Shown piece by piece: positions 9,624-16,575 of a stretch of 19,804 nt of DNA (its first letter is position 1; every line of letters begins with the position of its first letter). The position numbers and the translations under genes were made by a program. The notes under the pieces were generated by a model. It did not search any database. It was not told the origin of the DNA and saw only the letters and a list, made by a program, of their open reading frames with translations. The stretch is from an uncultured Coriobacteriaceae bacterium (GTDB taxonomy: Bacteria > Actinomycetota > Coriobacteriia > Coriobacteriales > QAMH01), in assembly GCA_902783925.1 (NCBI GenBank), contig CACZSV010000194.1:1-19804 (forward strand), read 5' to 3'.

Positions 9624-9641
9624 CGTATATGATTCTATACG
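9624..9641. promoter_or_regulatory. Inverted repeat in the divergent promoter region
   Basis: CGTATA-TGATTC-TATACG, 6-bp arms with a 6-nt spacer, lies midway in the 82-bp gap between the divergent hydratase and metallopeptidase genes. It is AT-rich and overlaps -10-like sequence on both strands, so it may be an operator or simply promoter sequence. Confidence 0.3.
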
Positions 9642-9680
9642 AATTCTCCAACGTGATGGACACGCGAGCAAAGGACGTCA

Positions 9681-10058
9681 ATGCATAGATTTACCGATGA
9701 AGAATTCGAGGCGATTGTCGAGGAGGCGATCGAATCGATACCCCGCATGTTCCTCGATGAACTCGATAACGTCGCATTCTTCATAGAGGATGAACCAGAC
9801 GAGAGCCTCGCACAAGAAGGCGAGGTCTTTGGCATCTACGAGGGCGTCAGTCTGTATGACAGAGGCGATGGCTACGGCGGCATCGACGAGCTCCCCGATT
9901 CCATCACCATATTCAAGGGTCCCCATGAGCGTCTCGAAATGCCACGCGAACGGATTGTCGAAGAGGTGCGTAAGACAGTCGTACATGAAGTCGGCCATTA
10001 TTTTGGGATGGACGAAGCGCAGATAGAAGCCATGGGCTACGGAGAAATCCAGAATTAA
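9681..10058 (+). CDS. Small zinc-metallopeptidase family protein (DUF1025-like)
   Basis: Predicted cytoplasmic zincin-like protein of 125 residues, the normal size for this actinobacterial family (metallopeptidase family protein, PF06262 type). It has an acidic N-terminal half and the zinc motif HEVGHYFGMDE (102-112), with H102 and H106 as metal ligands, E103 as catalytic base and D111 as the likely third ligand. The stretch EEVRKTVVHEVGHYFGMDE is typical of the family. No signal peptide or membrane helix. Proteolytic activity has rarely been shown for such proteins, and the substrate is unknown. Start ATG at 9681 has an AAAGGA ribosome site 7 nt upstream. It is transcribed alone, divergent from the hydratase and convergent with upp. 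Confidence 0.88.
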   Translation: MHRFTDEEFEAIVEEAIESIPRMFLDELDNVAFFIEDEPDESLAQEGEVFGIYEGVSLYDRGDGYGGIDELPDSITIFKGPHERLEMPRERIVEEVRKTVVHEVGHYFGMDEAQIEAMGYGEIQN

Positions 10059-10078
10059 CAGTATCGCGAGGCGGGCCA

Positions 10079-10209
10079 GTTGATGCGGGATCGCTGGCGC
10101 GGGTTCATTAATGCGCCCCGTTGATGTGGGTTCGTAGGGGCGCACTTGAGCGAGCCCATCAGAGTCGGCATGACGCCCCTCGCAAAATCGGGCGGGCAGA
10201 AGCCCGCCC
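10079..10209. repeat. Structured spacer with two hairpins between convergent genes
   Basis: The 175-bp gap between the metallopeptidase gene and upp contains an imperfect direct repeat (10079-10093 and 10120-10134, GTTGATGYGGGWTCG, 13 of 15 identical), a hairpin with 8-bp arms TGCGCCCC/GGGGCGCA (10112-10119, 10137-10144), and a second hairpin GGGCGGGC-AGAA-GCCCGCCC (10190-10209). The latter shares its core with the hairpin after ilvE. Position suggests a two-way transcription end or a REP-like element. Confidence 0.6.
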
Positions 10210-10233
10210 CTGCACTCCTACAGAACCTGAGAG

Positions 10234-10863
10234 CTACTTCGTCCCGAAAATACGATCGCCCGCATCGCCGAGACCGGGAATGATATAGGCATCCTCTGTA
10301 AGCCCATCATCGACTGCCGCGACATAGATATCGACATCAGGATGGCGCTCTTGCATGGTTTTGATGCCCTCTGGTGCGGCAACAAGATTCATGAGACGTA
10401 TATTCTTGCAGCCGCGCGATTTGAGCAAATCGATGGCATCGGCAGCGCTGCCGCCGGTTGCAAGCATGGGATCGACGACGATAATCGTAGAGTCCGCTGC
10501 GCCTTCGGGCATCTTGTAATAATACTCGACAGGTTTAAGCGTTGTTTCGTCGCGATATAGTCCGATATGCCCAACATGGCAAAACGGCATGAGTTCGAGC
10601 AGGCCGTCGACCATGCCAATACCCGCACGCAAAATAGGCACGATGGTAAAGTAATTGCCCTTGAGAACCGGCAAGGTCGCCTCGCAAATGGGAGTCTCGA
10701 TTGTCTTTTGCGTCATCGGGAAGTTCCGCGTAACCTCATAGCCCATAAGAAGGGATATTTCCTTGAGAAGCAGGCGGAAATCCTGAGAGCTCGTCGTTTT
10801 ATTGCGCATGCGAGTGAGCTTGTCAGAAATCAAAGGATGGTCGAATACGTGCACTTCACTCAT
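10234..10863 (-). CDS. upp: Uracil phosphoribosyltransferase
   Basis: Cytoplasmic salvage enzyme that makes UMP and pyrophosphate from uracil and PRPP. The 209-residue protein has the normal length and the typical start VHVFDHPLISDKLTRMRN, the TIVPILRAGIGMVDG stretch (73-87), the PRPP-binding loop DPMLATGGSA (131-140) and the uracil-binding C-terminus DAYIIPGLGDAGDRIFGT. It is divergent from the uracil permease gene, together forming an uptake-and-salvage unit; the 98-bp region between them contains overlapping -10 boxes. The spacer downstream carries two hairpins. Confidence 0.98.
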   Translation of the reverse strand: MSEVHVFDHPLISDKLTRMRNKTTSSQDFRLLLKEISLLMGYEVTRNFPMTQKTIETPICEATLPVLKGNYFTIVPILRAGIGMVDGLLELMPFCHVGHIGLYRDETTLKPVEYYYKMPEGAADSTIIVVDPMLATGGSAADAIDLLKSRGCKNIRLMNLVAAPEGIKTMQERHPDVDIYVAAVDDGLTEDAYIIPGLGDAGDRIFGTK

Positions 10864-10901
10864 GTCGTAACCTTTCCTTAACGTATCGGGTTCCTTGGTG
10901 C

Positions 10902-10930
10902 ATTATAATCGCGAAAAGCGCATTGGTTAA
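10902..10930 (-). promoter_or_regulatory. Probable upp promoter
   Basis: On the minus strand a -35 box TTAACC (10925-10930) lies exactly 17 nt from a perfect -10 box TATAAT (10902-10907). Predicted transcription starts near 10895, leaving a leader of about 30 nt before upp. The -10 overlaps the plus-strand TATAAT at 10904-10909. Confidence 0.65.
10904..10909 (+). promoter_or_regulatory. Probable -10 box for the uracil permease gene
   Basis: TATAAT on the plus strand, sharing four bases with the upp -10 on the other strand. No good -35 is visible at the right distance, so the promoter may depend on an activator or be weak. Confidence 0.4.
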
Positions 10931-10961
10931 CGCGATATACGCAAAAGAAGGGGAAGCCTCG

Positions 10962-12335
10962 ATGGCATCTGAAGCTGAATCCAAACCGCAAACAAAGAAC
11001 GATGTGATACCCAAGATGGGCGCTGAAGACGCCGCCGATGCCGTCTACGATGCTCGCCAGCTCGGCGTGCCAAAGATGGTGCTCTTCGGATTCCAGCATA
11101 TGTTCGCGATGTTTGGCGCGACCATTCTCGTGCCAGTGCTCACGGGGCTTTCGGTTTCTGCCACCTTGCTGTTTGCCGGCCTCGGCACCTTGTTGTTTCA
11201 TTTTCTATCGCAGAGAAAAGTCCCCGCATTTTTGGGGTCGTCGTTTGCATTCATCGCCGGATATGCAGCTATTGCTCCAAATGGTGAGGCGGAACTGCTC
11301 CCGTATGCCTGCCTTGGCGTTGCGAGCGCAGGGTTGTTGTATCTCATCTTGTCCGCGCTCTTCCGTATCTTTGGCGCCAGCCGTATCATGCGCTATTTTC
11401 CACCGGTCGTAACAGGCCCCATCGTAATCTCGATTGGCCTTATTCTTGCCAGCTCCGCCATAGCAAACTGCGAGACGAATTGGATTGTCGCCATCATAGC
11501 GATCATCACAATTGTCGTTTGCAATATCTGGGGACGCGGGATGATCAAGATCATCCCCATACTCATGGGCGTCATCGTTTCGTACGTGGTTGCCACATGC
11601 CTCGGAGAAGTCGATTTCACACAGGTTGTTGAGGCTCCCTGGATCGGCCTGCCCGTGCTATGGGAGAACACTGTGTTCTCGCTTGTCGGACCGCAATTCG
11701 ACGCGGGTCTTGCAACCACCGCCATAATTACCATCATGCCAATCGCCCTTGCGACGATGATCGAGCACATAGGCGATATCTCGGCCATCAGCTTTACTTG
11801 CAACCGTAACTTCATAGCGACTCCGGGTCTTCACCGCACCCTTCTCGGAGACGGCCTCGCGACGATTCTCGCATCGCTTTTTGGCGCACCCGCAAACACG
11901 ACTTACGGAGAGAATACCGGCGTTCTCGCGCTTACGAGGGTATTCGACCCACGTGTCGTCCGCATTGCGGCGCTGTTCGCCATCTTATTCTCGTTCTGCC
12001 CCAAGTTTTCTGCCGTAATAGGCGCGATGCCCGCAAGCGTGATTGGCGGCGTCTCGCTCGTGTTATACGGCATGATTTCGGCTGTAGGCATACGCAATCT
12101 CGTCGAGAACAAGGTCAACTTCCTTAATACGCGAAACGTGCTCATCACCGCGCTCATCCTCGTGCTCTCCATCGGCATTGCCTACAGTGACATCGGAGCC
12201 ATCGTCATCGTCCTCGGCGATATCACGATTTCGCTTTCCGGCCTTGCCGTCGGGTCACTCGTCGGTATCGCCCTCAATATTATCTTGCCCGGTAAAACTG
12301 GCTACGGAGAAGTCGCCCCAGACGATACTCCCTGA
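10962..12335 (+). CDS. uraA: Uracil permease, NCS2 (nucleobase:cation symporter-2) family
   Basis: Proton-coupled uracil importer in the cytoplasmic membrane, 457 residues with about 14 helices. The family motif QHMFAMFG (45-52) is followed by ATILVPVLTGL, and the substrate-site segment GAPANTTYGENTGV matches UraA closely, which favours uracil over xanthine. The ATG at 10962 is preferred because AAGAAGGGG lies about 8 nt upstream; an in-frame TTG at 10923 would add 13 residues but lacks a ribosome site. It is divergent from upp, the enzyme that traps the imported uracil as UMP. Its TGA stop (12333-12335) abuts the stop codon of the convergent gene with no intervening base. Confidence 0.95.
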   Translation: MASEAESKPQTKNDVIPKMGAEDAADAVYDARQLGVPKMVLFGFQHMFAMFGATILVPVLTGLSVSATLLFAGLGTLLFHFLSQRKVPAFLGSSFAFIAGYAAIAPNGEAELLPYACLGVASAGLLYLILSALFRIFGASRIMRYFPPVVTGPIVISIGLILASSAIANCETNWIVAIIAIITIVVCNIWGRGMIKIIPILMGVIVSYVVATCLGEVDFTQVVEAPWIGLPVLWENTVFSLVGPQFDAGLATTAIITIMPIALATMIEHIGDISAISFTCNRNFIATPGLHRTLLGDGLATILASLFGAPANTTYGENTGVLALTRVFDPRVVRIAALFAILFSFCPKFSAVIGAMPASVIGGVSLVLYGMISAVGIRNLVENKVNFLNTRNVLITALILVLSIGIAYSDIGAIVIVLGDITISLSGLAVGSLVGIALNIILPGKTGYGEVAPDDTP

Positions 12336-13430
12336 TTACTCTTCTGACCCAAGCGGCTTCTTCGACGTTGCTTCGTACTCGACAGAAGTTAGAGGCGACA
12401 CGAGGAGCGTGTCATTGAGCAAGCGCAAGAAATCGCTCACCTCGCGATTCGTGGTAAGCATTACCTTACCATCCTCGTTGAATTTCAGTTTGCGGCTGTA
12501 GTACGCGATGCGGTTTGCCCTGAACTGAAGCTCGTCCGCGCTCAACTCTGCAACGGGCGTTCCTTCTTTTTGCATCTTGAGAAGTTTGTTGGCGACTCCC
12601 CTGCTCGCGTCGATCCTCTCGTCGAGCTTCTCGAAATCGGCGAGAATAGGATCAAGCGTATCTGCATAATCCTTTGCCTGCTGACTCGAAAGCCTGTTGT
12701 ACTTGAAGAGAATCTCCAGGGCTCTCAAGTTCCGGAAGAACAGATTGTCTCCATGCCATATGAAGTCGAAGCCGTTGCCAAGTTTGATGGAGCGTCCGGC
12801 GAACGCCTCTGGCGCGCCGTCTTCGTTAAAGAAGAGAAACGATGACTTCTGCTGTATCCACATGCGTTGCGTACGTTGGAAAGCGACAATGCAATCGCCA
12901 GAAGACGGACTCTGGTATTTGAAGATGAGGCCGCATACCTGCCCGACCTCGTCTTGCGAGAGCGCCTTTTGTGGAGCACCTTCTATGCAGGTTCCACGCA
13001 CGATTTCGAGAAAGCGCGTAAAGCGCATGCCAGAAGGGTTGTCTTCGGGGGCATCGTCTTCTTCCGCGCCTCGCGCCATGCGCACACGCGACGCGTCTTC
13101 ATCAAAAAACGAAAGGGGCGCGACCCCTATGCAGGCGTCGTTAACGAGAAGCTCTTCGATGGGCTCATACGAAATGCCCTCAATATTGTCCTCGTTTCTA
13201 ATCTCTTTATACCCAAAATCGAGAAACCCCCTATCGAAAAGGCGCTCGTTCATGAGCTTTGCCGGCGCACTCTCGCGGCCAGCATCGTGAATCCAGCGAA
13301 GCTCGAAAGGACGCTCCGGATCCTCTGTTTCTACGACGGCATAGCTAGCCGTGTTAGCATGCAAATTCGCATCCACAAGCTCAAGAGCACTAAGGAGCGC
13401 GGCTTTATCGTTTTTGTATTCAGTCAGCAT
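12336..13430 (-). CDS. Possible DUF4868/KwaB-like protein, function unknown
   Basis: A 364-residue soluble, acidic protein with no membrane helix or signal peptide. I recognise only a resemblance: the C-terminal half has CIVAFQRTQRMWIQQKSSFLF (about 180-200), then a basic IKLGNGFDFIWHGDNLFFRN (216-235, wrapped around a hydrophobic FDFI/LFF pair) and RALEILFKYN. This order looks like DUF4868, the domain of KwaB, the effector of the two-gene Kiwa anti-phage system. No KwaA-like four-helix membrane protein is next to it. ATG 13430 is chosen over two upstream ATGs because GGAG sits 5 nt before it. A minus-strand TACAAT (13466-13471) is a likely -10. It is divergent from murB and converges stop to stop with uraA. 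Confidence 0.75.
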   Translation of the reverse strand: MLTEYKNDKAALLSALELVDANLHANTASYAVVETEDPERPFELRWIHDAGRESAPAKLMNERLFDRGFLDFGYKEIRNEDNIEGISYEPIEELLVNDACIGVAPLSFFDEDASRVRMARGAEEDDAPEDNPSGMRFTRFLEIVRGTCIEGAPQKALSQDEVGQVCGLIFKYQSPSSGDCIVAFQRTQRMWIQQKSSFLFFNEDGAPEAFAGRSIKLGNGFDFIWHGDNLFFRNLRALEILFKYNRLSSQQAKDYADTLDPILADFEKLDERIDASRGVANKLLKMQKEGTPVAELSADELQFRANRIAYYSRKLKFNEDGKVMLTTNREVSDFLRLLNDTLLVSPLTSVEYEATSKKPLGSEE

Positions 13431-13465
13431 GGGTTCTCCAAACATAAACATTCAAACGAGTGCGC

Positions 13466-13471
13466 ATTGTA
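13466..13471 (-). promoter_or_regulatory. Likely -10 box for the DUF4868-like gene
   Basis: TACAAT on the minus strand, about 36 nt upstream of the chosen ATG. The -35 position 17 nt away is poor (CCCGAC). It lies in the 102-bp gap shared with the divergent murB promoter, for which TATCAT (13495-13500) is a weak -10 candidate. Confidence 0.35.
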
Positions 13472-13532
13472 CCCTAATACCGTGACATGTCGGGTATCAT
13501 GCATTGAGCCAAAAGAGAAGCAGGAGTTTGAT

Positions 13533-14450
13533 ATGGATACCGAATTGCTTGCCAACTTGCTCGAAGAGCATTTTTCCAGCGACGCTTTGAAATACGATGA
13601 GCCTATGAGCATGCACACGACCTTTGGCATTGGCGGGCCAGCGGACTTCTTCGTATCCGTATCTTCTGTGGAAGACATTAGACGTGCATGCAACATCGCA
13701 CGCACGGCAAATGCGCCGTGGCATGTCATCGGCGCGGGAAGCGACCTGCTTATCGCAGATGCCGGGCTGCGCGGTCTTGTCATTCACCTGGGAGAGCACT
13801 TTGCCGATATTTCCATTGACGGAACCACTCTTCACGCCCAGGCTGGCGCGAGCAACGAAGCGGTCGCGAACGCCGCTCTCGAAGCCGGTCTGACGGGATA
13901 CGAATTCGCGTGCGGAATACCGGGCTCGATTGGCGGCGCGGCGATAATGAACGCAGGTGCGTACGAGGGCGAATTTGCGCATGTGTGCACAGGCGTGAAC
14001 TGCCTTGACTCGCATGGCGATGTTATTGAGGTGAGCGCCTCGGAGGCTGATTGGAGCTACAGGCATAGCATGATGTCTGACAGGGGCTATATCGTGCTCG
14101 ATGCAACACTGCAGCTCGTCCCCTGGAACAAAGAGCAAATCCGCGAGCGTATGGATGACCTGCAAGAGCGAAGGGCCTCAAAGCAGCCTCTCGAACTGGG
14201 CAGCGCAGGATCGACGTTCAAACGGCCGATCGGCTATTACGCCGGCAAGCTCATCCAGGATGCGGGAATGCGCGGACACACTCGTGGAGGCGCGCAAGTG
14301 TCGACAAAGCACTGTGGCTTTGTCGTCAATATGGGAAGTGCAAGTGCACAGGATGTGCGCAATGTTATAGACGATGTGCAAAAGGCAGTTCTTGCAGACT
14401 CCGGCGTACATCTCGAGCCTGAGGTCCGCATGTGGGGCTTCGAAGATTAA
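13533..14450 (+). CDS. murB: UDP-N-acetylenolpyruvoylglucosamine reductase
   Basis: FAD/NADPH enzyme that reduces the enolpyruvyl group to make UDP-MurNAc, the second committed step of peptidoglycan synthesis, in the cytosol. The 305-residue length fits type II MurB. Seen motifs: TTFGIGGPADFF (29-40) and GAGSDLLIADAG for FAD binding, GIPGSIGGAAIMNAGAYEGE (128-147), GSTFKRP with S227 as the likely proton donor (equivalent of E. coli S229), KLIQDAGMRG (239-248) and the terminal LEPEVR (295-300). ATG 13533 is preceded by CAGGAG; the reading frame stays open far upstream but that part is antisense to the DUF4868-like gene and is not coding. It appears monocistronic. Confidence 0.97.
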   Translation: MDTELLANLLEEHFSSDALKYDEPMSMHTTFGIGGPADFFVSVSSVEDIRRACNIARTANAPWHVIGAGSDLLIADAGLRGLVIHLGEHFADISIDGTTLHAQAGASNEAVANAALEAGLTGYEFACGIPGSIGGAAIMNAGAYEGEFAHVCTGVNCLDSHGDVIEVSASEADWSYRHSMMSDRGYIVLDATLQLVPWNKEQIRERMDDLQERRASKQPLELGSAGSTFKRPIGYYAGKLIQDAGMRGHTRGGAQVSTKHCGFVVNMGSASAQDVRNVIDDVQKAVLADSGVHLEPEVRMWGFED

Positions 14451-14462
14451 TAACTAGCCCCC

Positions 14463-14589
14463 CATGCGACATCTCCGCAATTTCGCGAGCTACGAGGAGC
14501 GAGAATAAGTAAACGCGGAGCGTTTTCCCAGCAGCTGCAACGCCTTAAGATGAAGCGGGTAGCAAGTGCATGAGCGGAGATGTCGCATG
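14463..14589. repeat. 127-bp element bounded by 16-bp perfect inverted repeats
   Basis: CATGCGACATCTCCGC (14463-14478) is exactly reverse-complemented by GCGGAGATGTCGCATG (14574-14589), enclosing 95 nt. The interior has its own small hairpin AAACGC-GGA-GCGTTT (14511-14525), and a further GCGAGCT/AGCTCGC pair (14485-14491, 14607-14613) extends partly outside. It fills most of the 211-bp gap between the convergent murB and elp3 genes. No ORF inside is supportable. It may be a small mobile repeat (MITE/REP-like), a structured RNA, or an elaborate transcription end. Confidence 0.65.
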
Positions 14590-14661
14590 CGGAGGGCACA
14601 TCTCACAGCTCGCAAAACCGTAATGAGCGCGGGCCAGACTCTGATTAATGCATTCTTAAGA

Positions 14662-16470
14662 TTAAAGCATTCGGCACTGATACAGCGCGCCGTCTTCGAA
14701 CCCCAGCTTGCGATAGTATTCGCGCGTTCCGACGGAGCTGATGACATTGATGCGGCCAAAGCCAGCCTCATGTGCGATTTCGCATGCTCGTGCTACCAGC
14801 TTGCGTCCAAGCCCGAGATGCTGCACGCTGCCATCGGCTTTATGGAGATTAGCGACCTGCCCGTACACGTGCACCTCGCGTATCATGGCGCAACCGAGCT
14901 CATCGGGAAGCTCGTCAGCGTAAGCTTTCACGTACTCCTCGTTCGGTAGGGATAGACGCAAGAAGCCCGCGATATCACCATGTGGCGTCACCCATTGCAG
15001 GAAATGCTCGTGTGTATTCGAGGTCCGGTACTCGATATCCTCGAGCTCGAGAGTATCCGCGTCGATTGTGTCGAGCGCGATTTCGCGAAAGCGAATTTCG
15101 TGCACTTCGCCTTGCTGAATCGCCTCAGTATTCTCGACAAGCTGCCTCAGGTTAGTTTTCTTATTTCCAGCGGCGATATCTTCTGCGGATATGTCACGAA
15201 TCATCCGCGAAACGCGCGTATATGCCGGCGTGGCGAGAATGTCGTGAATGAGTACGTCGACGAGCTCAGCCTCTTCGTAGGGTTTCCATGTGCTGCGTTC
15301 GTATTCGGCGACAAGCCCTGTTCCCTCGACGAGAACGCAAGGGTAGATCTTTATCTCATCTGGTCTGAAGATGGGATTAGCGACGAACTCGTCGTAATCC
15401 TGTTTGTCCTGTTCGCTTGTCGACCCAAAGAGGTTGACCATAAAGTGCGTGTGCAGCTTGAAACCAAAGATACGCAACAGTTCGAATGCGTTGACCAATG
15501 AGTCAACACTTGAATTTCTCCTGTTCAGAGCAAGAACTTCCGGTCTCAGCGTTTGAACTCCTATCTGAACTTTTGTGCATCCGAAGCTGCGAAGATGGGA
15601 AAGTGTATCGAAATCGAGCGTTTCCGGTCTCGTCTCGACGACAAGCCCCACGACCCTATGAGCCGCGTTTTCGTTGATCTTCTGCTGGGTAACGAGCTCG
15701 TCTTCGCTCGCTTTCTGCCACTGCGAAGCCTGCTCCCACTTGCTACCCAGGCCATACAGCTCGTCAATTGCGTCGTTGAAAGTGGTTTGCCCCGCATCGA
15801 CACGGCTCTGCCATGCGCGAGTCTGTTCTTCGAGTACTTCGTCGCGGCTATCGATGCCGCAATCCCTATATTGCGCGCGTCGCTTGGCTGCCTGGCCACC
15901 AGCCGCATCGGCATCGTTTAACGCACGGAAAAGCTCCTCGATGAACCACGTCTGATATTCGTGTGGATAATCGGTCCACGAGCCGCCGAGAACGATGAGC
16001 TCAACCTTATCGCAGCTGTGTCCCATCTGCGTGAGCGCGCGCAAACGCGATGTAACCTGCAAATACGGGTCGAAGTAGTTGCGTTCCGCACGTTGACATG
16101 CGGGCTCGCGGTGAAGGTAGCTCTTAGGCATGCGCACGTCATTCGGGCAGTACAGGCAATTGCCTGAACATGCATGCGGTTTGGTGATGACCGTGATGGT
16201 CGCCACGCCGCTTGCCGTACGTCGTGGTTTCATGCGAAGGGTCCTGAAGAGCTGTTCTTCAAGATGGTCATCCATACCGAGCTTGGCCCATTTTTCCGGT
16301 TCGAATTCTTTGAGGCGTAGGTAATACGGTAGCATGCGCTTCTTGGAAAACGCGCGGCGCGCGCCACCTACACGTTTGTTGTGACGGTTGAGAATCGCGC
16401 CGAGCTCGGTCGGCCTAAGCGCGCCCTTTTTGCGTATAGCCTCGATTATGTCTCTGAGAACCTCATCCAT
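14662..16470 (-). CDS. Elp3-type tRNA wobble-uridine carboxymethyl transferase (radical SAM + acetyltransferase)
   Basis: Bacterial stand-alone Elp3 of 602 residues. Elp3 uses acetyl-CoA and a SAM-derived radical to place a carboxymethyl group on C5 of U34 in tRNA. An N-terminal helical part leads to MKPRRTASGVATITVITKPH and the iron-sulfur motif C101-x3-C105-x2-C108 (CSGNCLYCP), then SYLHREPACQRAERNYFDPY, LIVLGGSWTDYP, RPETL and KVQIGVQTL, all in the order expected for Elp3. The C-terminal GNAT domain is present, with the acetyl-CoA loop LGLGRKLV (552-559) and SSVGTREYYRKLGF (579-592). Both catalytic halves are therefore intact. The ATG lacks a ribosome site and is 9 nt from a TAGAAT box, suggesting a leaderless mRNA. 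It is back to back with a Trm9-like methyltransferase gene. Symbol elp3 is used for this family in archaea and eukaryotes. Confidence 0.92.
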   Translation of the reverse strand: MDEVLRDIIEAIRKKGALRPTELGAILNRHNKRVGGARRAFSKKRMLPYYLRLKEFEPEKWAKLGMDDHLEEQLFRTLRMKPRRTASGVATITVITKPHACSGNCLYCPNDVRMPKSYLHREPACQRAERNYFDPYLQVTSRLRALTQMGHSCDKVELIVLGGSWTDYPHEYQTWFIEELFRALNDADAAGGQAAKRRAQYRDCGIDSRDEVLEEQTRAWQSRVDAGQTTFNDAIDELYGLGSKWEQASQWQKASEDELVTQQKINENAAHRVVGLVVETRPETLDFDTLSHLRSFGCTKVQIGVQTLRPEVLALNRRNSSVDSLVNAFELLRIFGFKLHTHFMVNLFGSTSEQDKQDYDEFVANPIFRPDEIKIYPCVLVEGTGLVAEYERSTWKPYEEAELVDVLIHDILATPAYTRVSRMIRDISAEDIAAGNKKTNLRQLVENTEAIQQGEVHEIRFREIALDTIDADTLELEDIEYRTSNTHEHFLQWVTPHGDIAGFLRLSLPNEEYVKAYADELPDELGCAMIREVHVYGQVANLHKADGSVQHLGLGRKLVARACEIAHEAGFGRINVISSVGTREYYRKLGFEDGALYQCRML

Positions 16471-16479
16471 AGAGCTGAG

Positions 16480-16485
16480 ATTCTA
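16480..16485 (-). promoter_or_regulatory. -10 box of a probable leaderless elp3 promoter
   Basis: TAGAAT on the minus strand with only 9 nt to the elp3 ATG at 16470, and no Shine-Dalgarno sequence between them. A start at or next to the A of ATG would be expected. The -35 is weak. Confidence 0.5.
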
Positions 16486-16561
16486 GCGTATTCAACAGAT
16501 AAGGGCCTAACAATACCTCGCCTAGCAAACAGGACGTTCTGTCGACTCATTATCGCTGGTT

Positions 16562-16567
16562 TATAAT
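16562..16567 (+). promoter_or_regulatory. -10 box of a probable leaderless methyltransferase promoter
   Basis: Perfect TATAAT on the plus strand with 8 nt to the ATG at 16576 and no ribosome site. The spacing is almost the same as for the divergent elp3 promoter. A TTCTGT 19 nt upstream is a poor -35. Confidence 0.55.
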
Positions 16568-16575
16568 TGCCGGTC

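Noticed and set aside
12867..13532. In-frame 222-codon open extension upstream of murB
   Set aside because: It is antisense to the KwaB-like gene, lacks MurB homology, and the ATG at 13533 has a good ribosome site and gives the normal MurB length.
14463..14589. Possibility that the 16-bp inverted repeats mark an insertion sequence
   Set aside because: Only 95 nt lie between them and no transposase could fit; at most a non-autonomous element. No flanking target duplication is obvious.
14490..14771. 93-codon minus-strand open frame overlapping the inverted-repeat element and elp3 3' end
   Set aside because: It overlaps the elp3 coding region in another frame, has no ribosome site, and the residues resemble no known protein.
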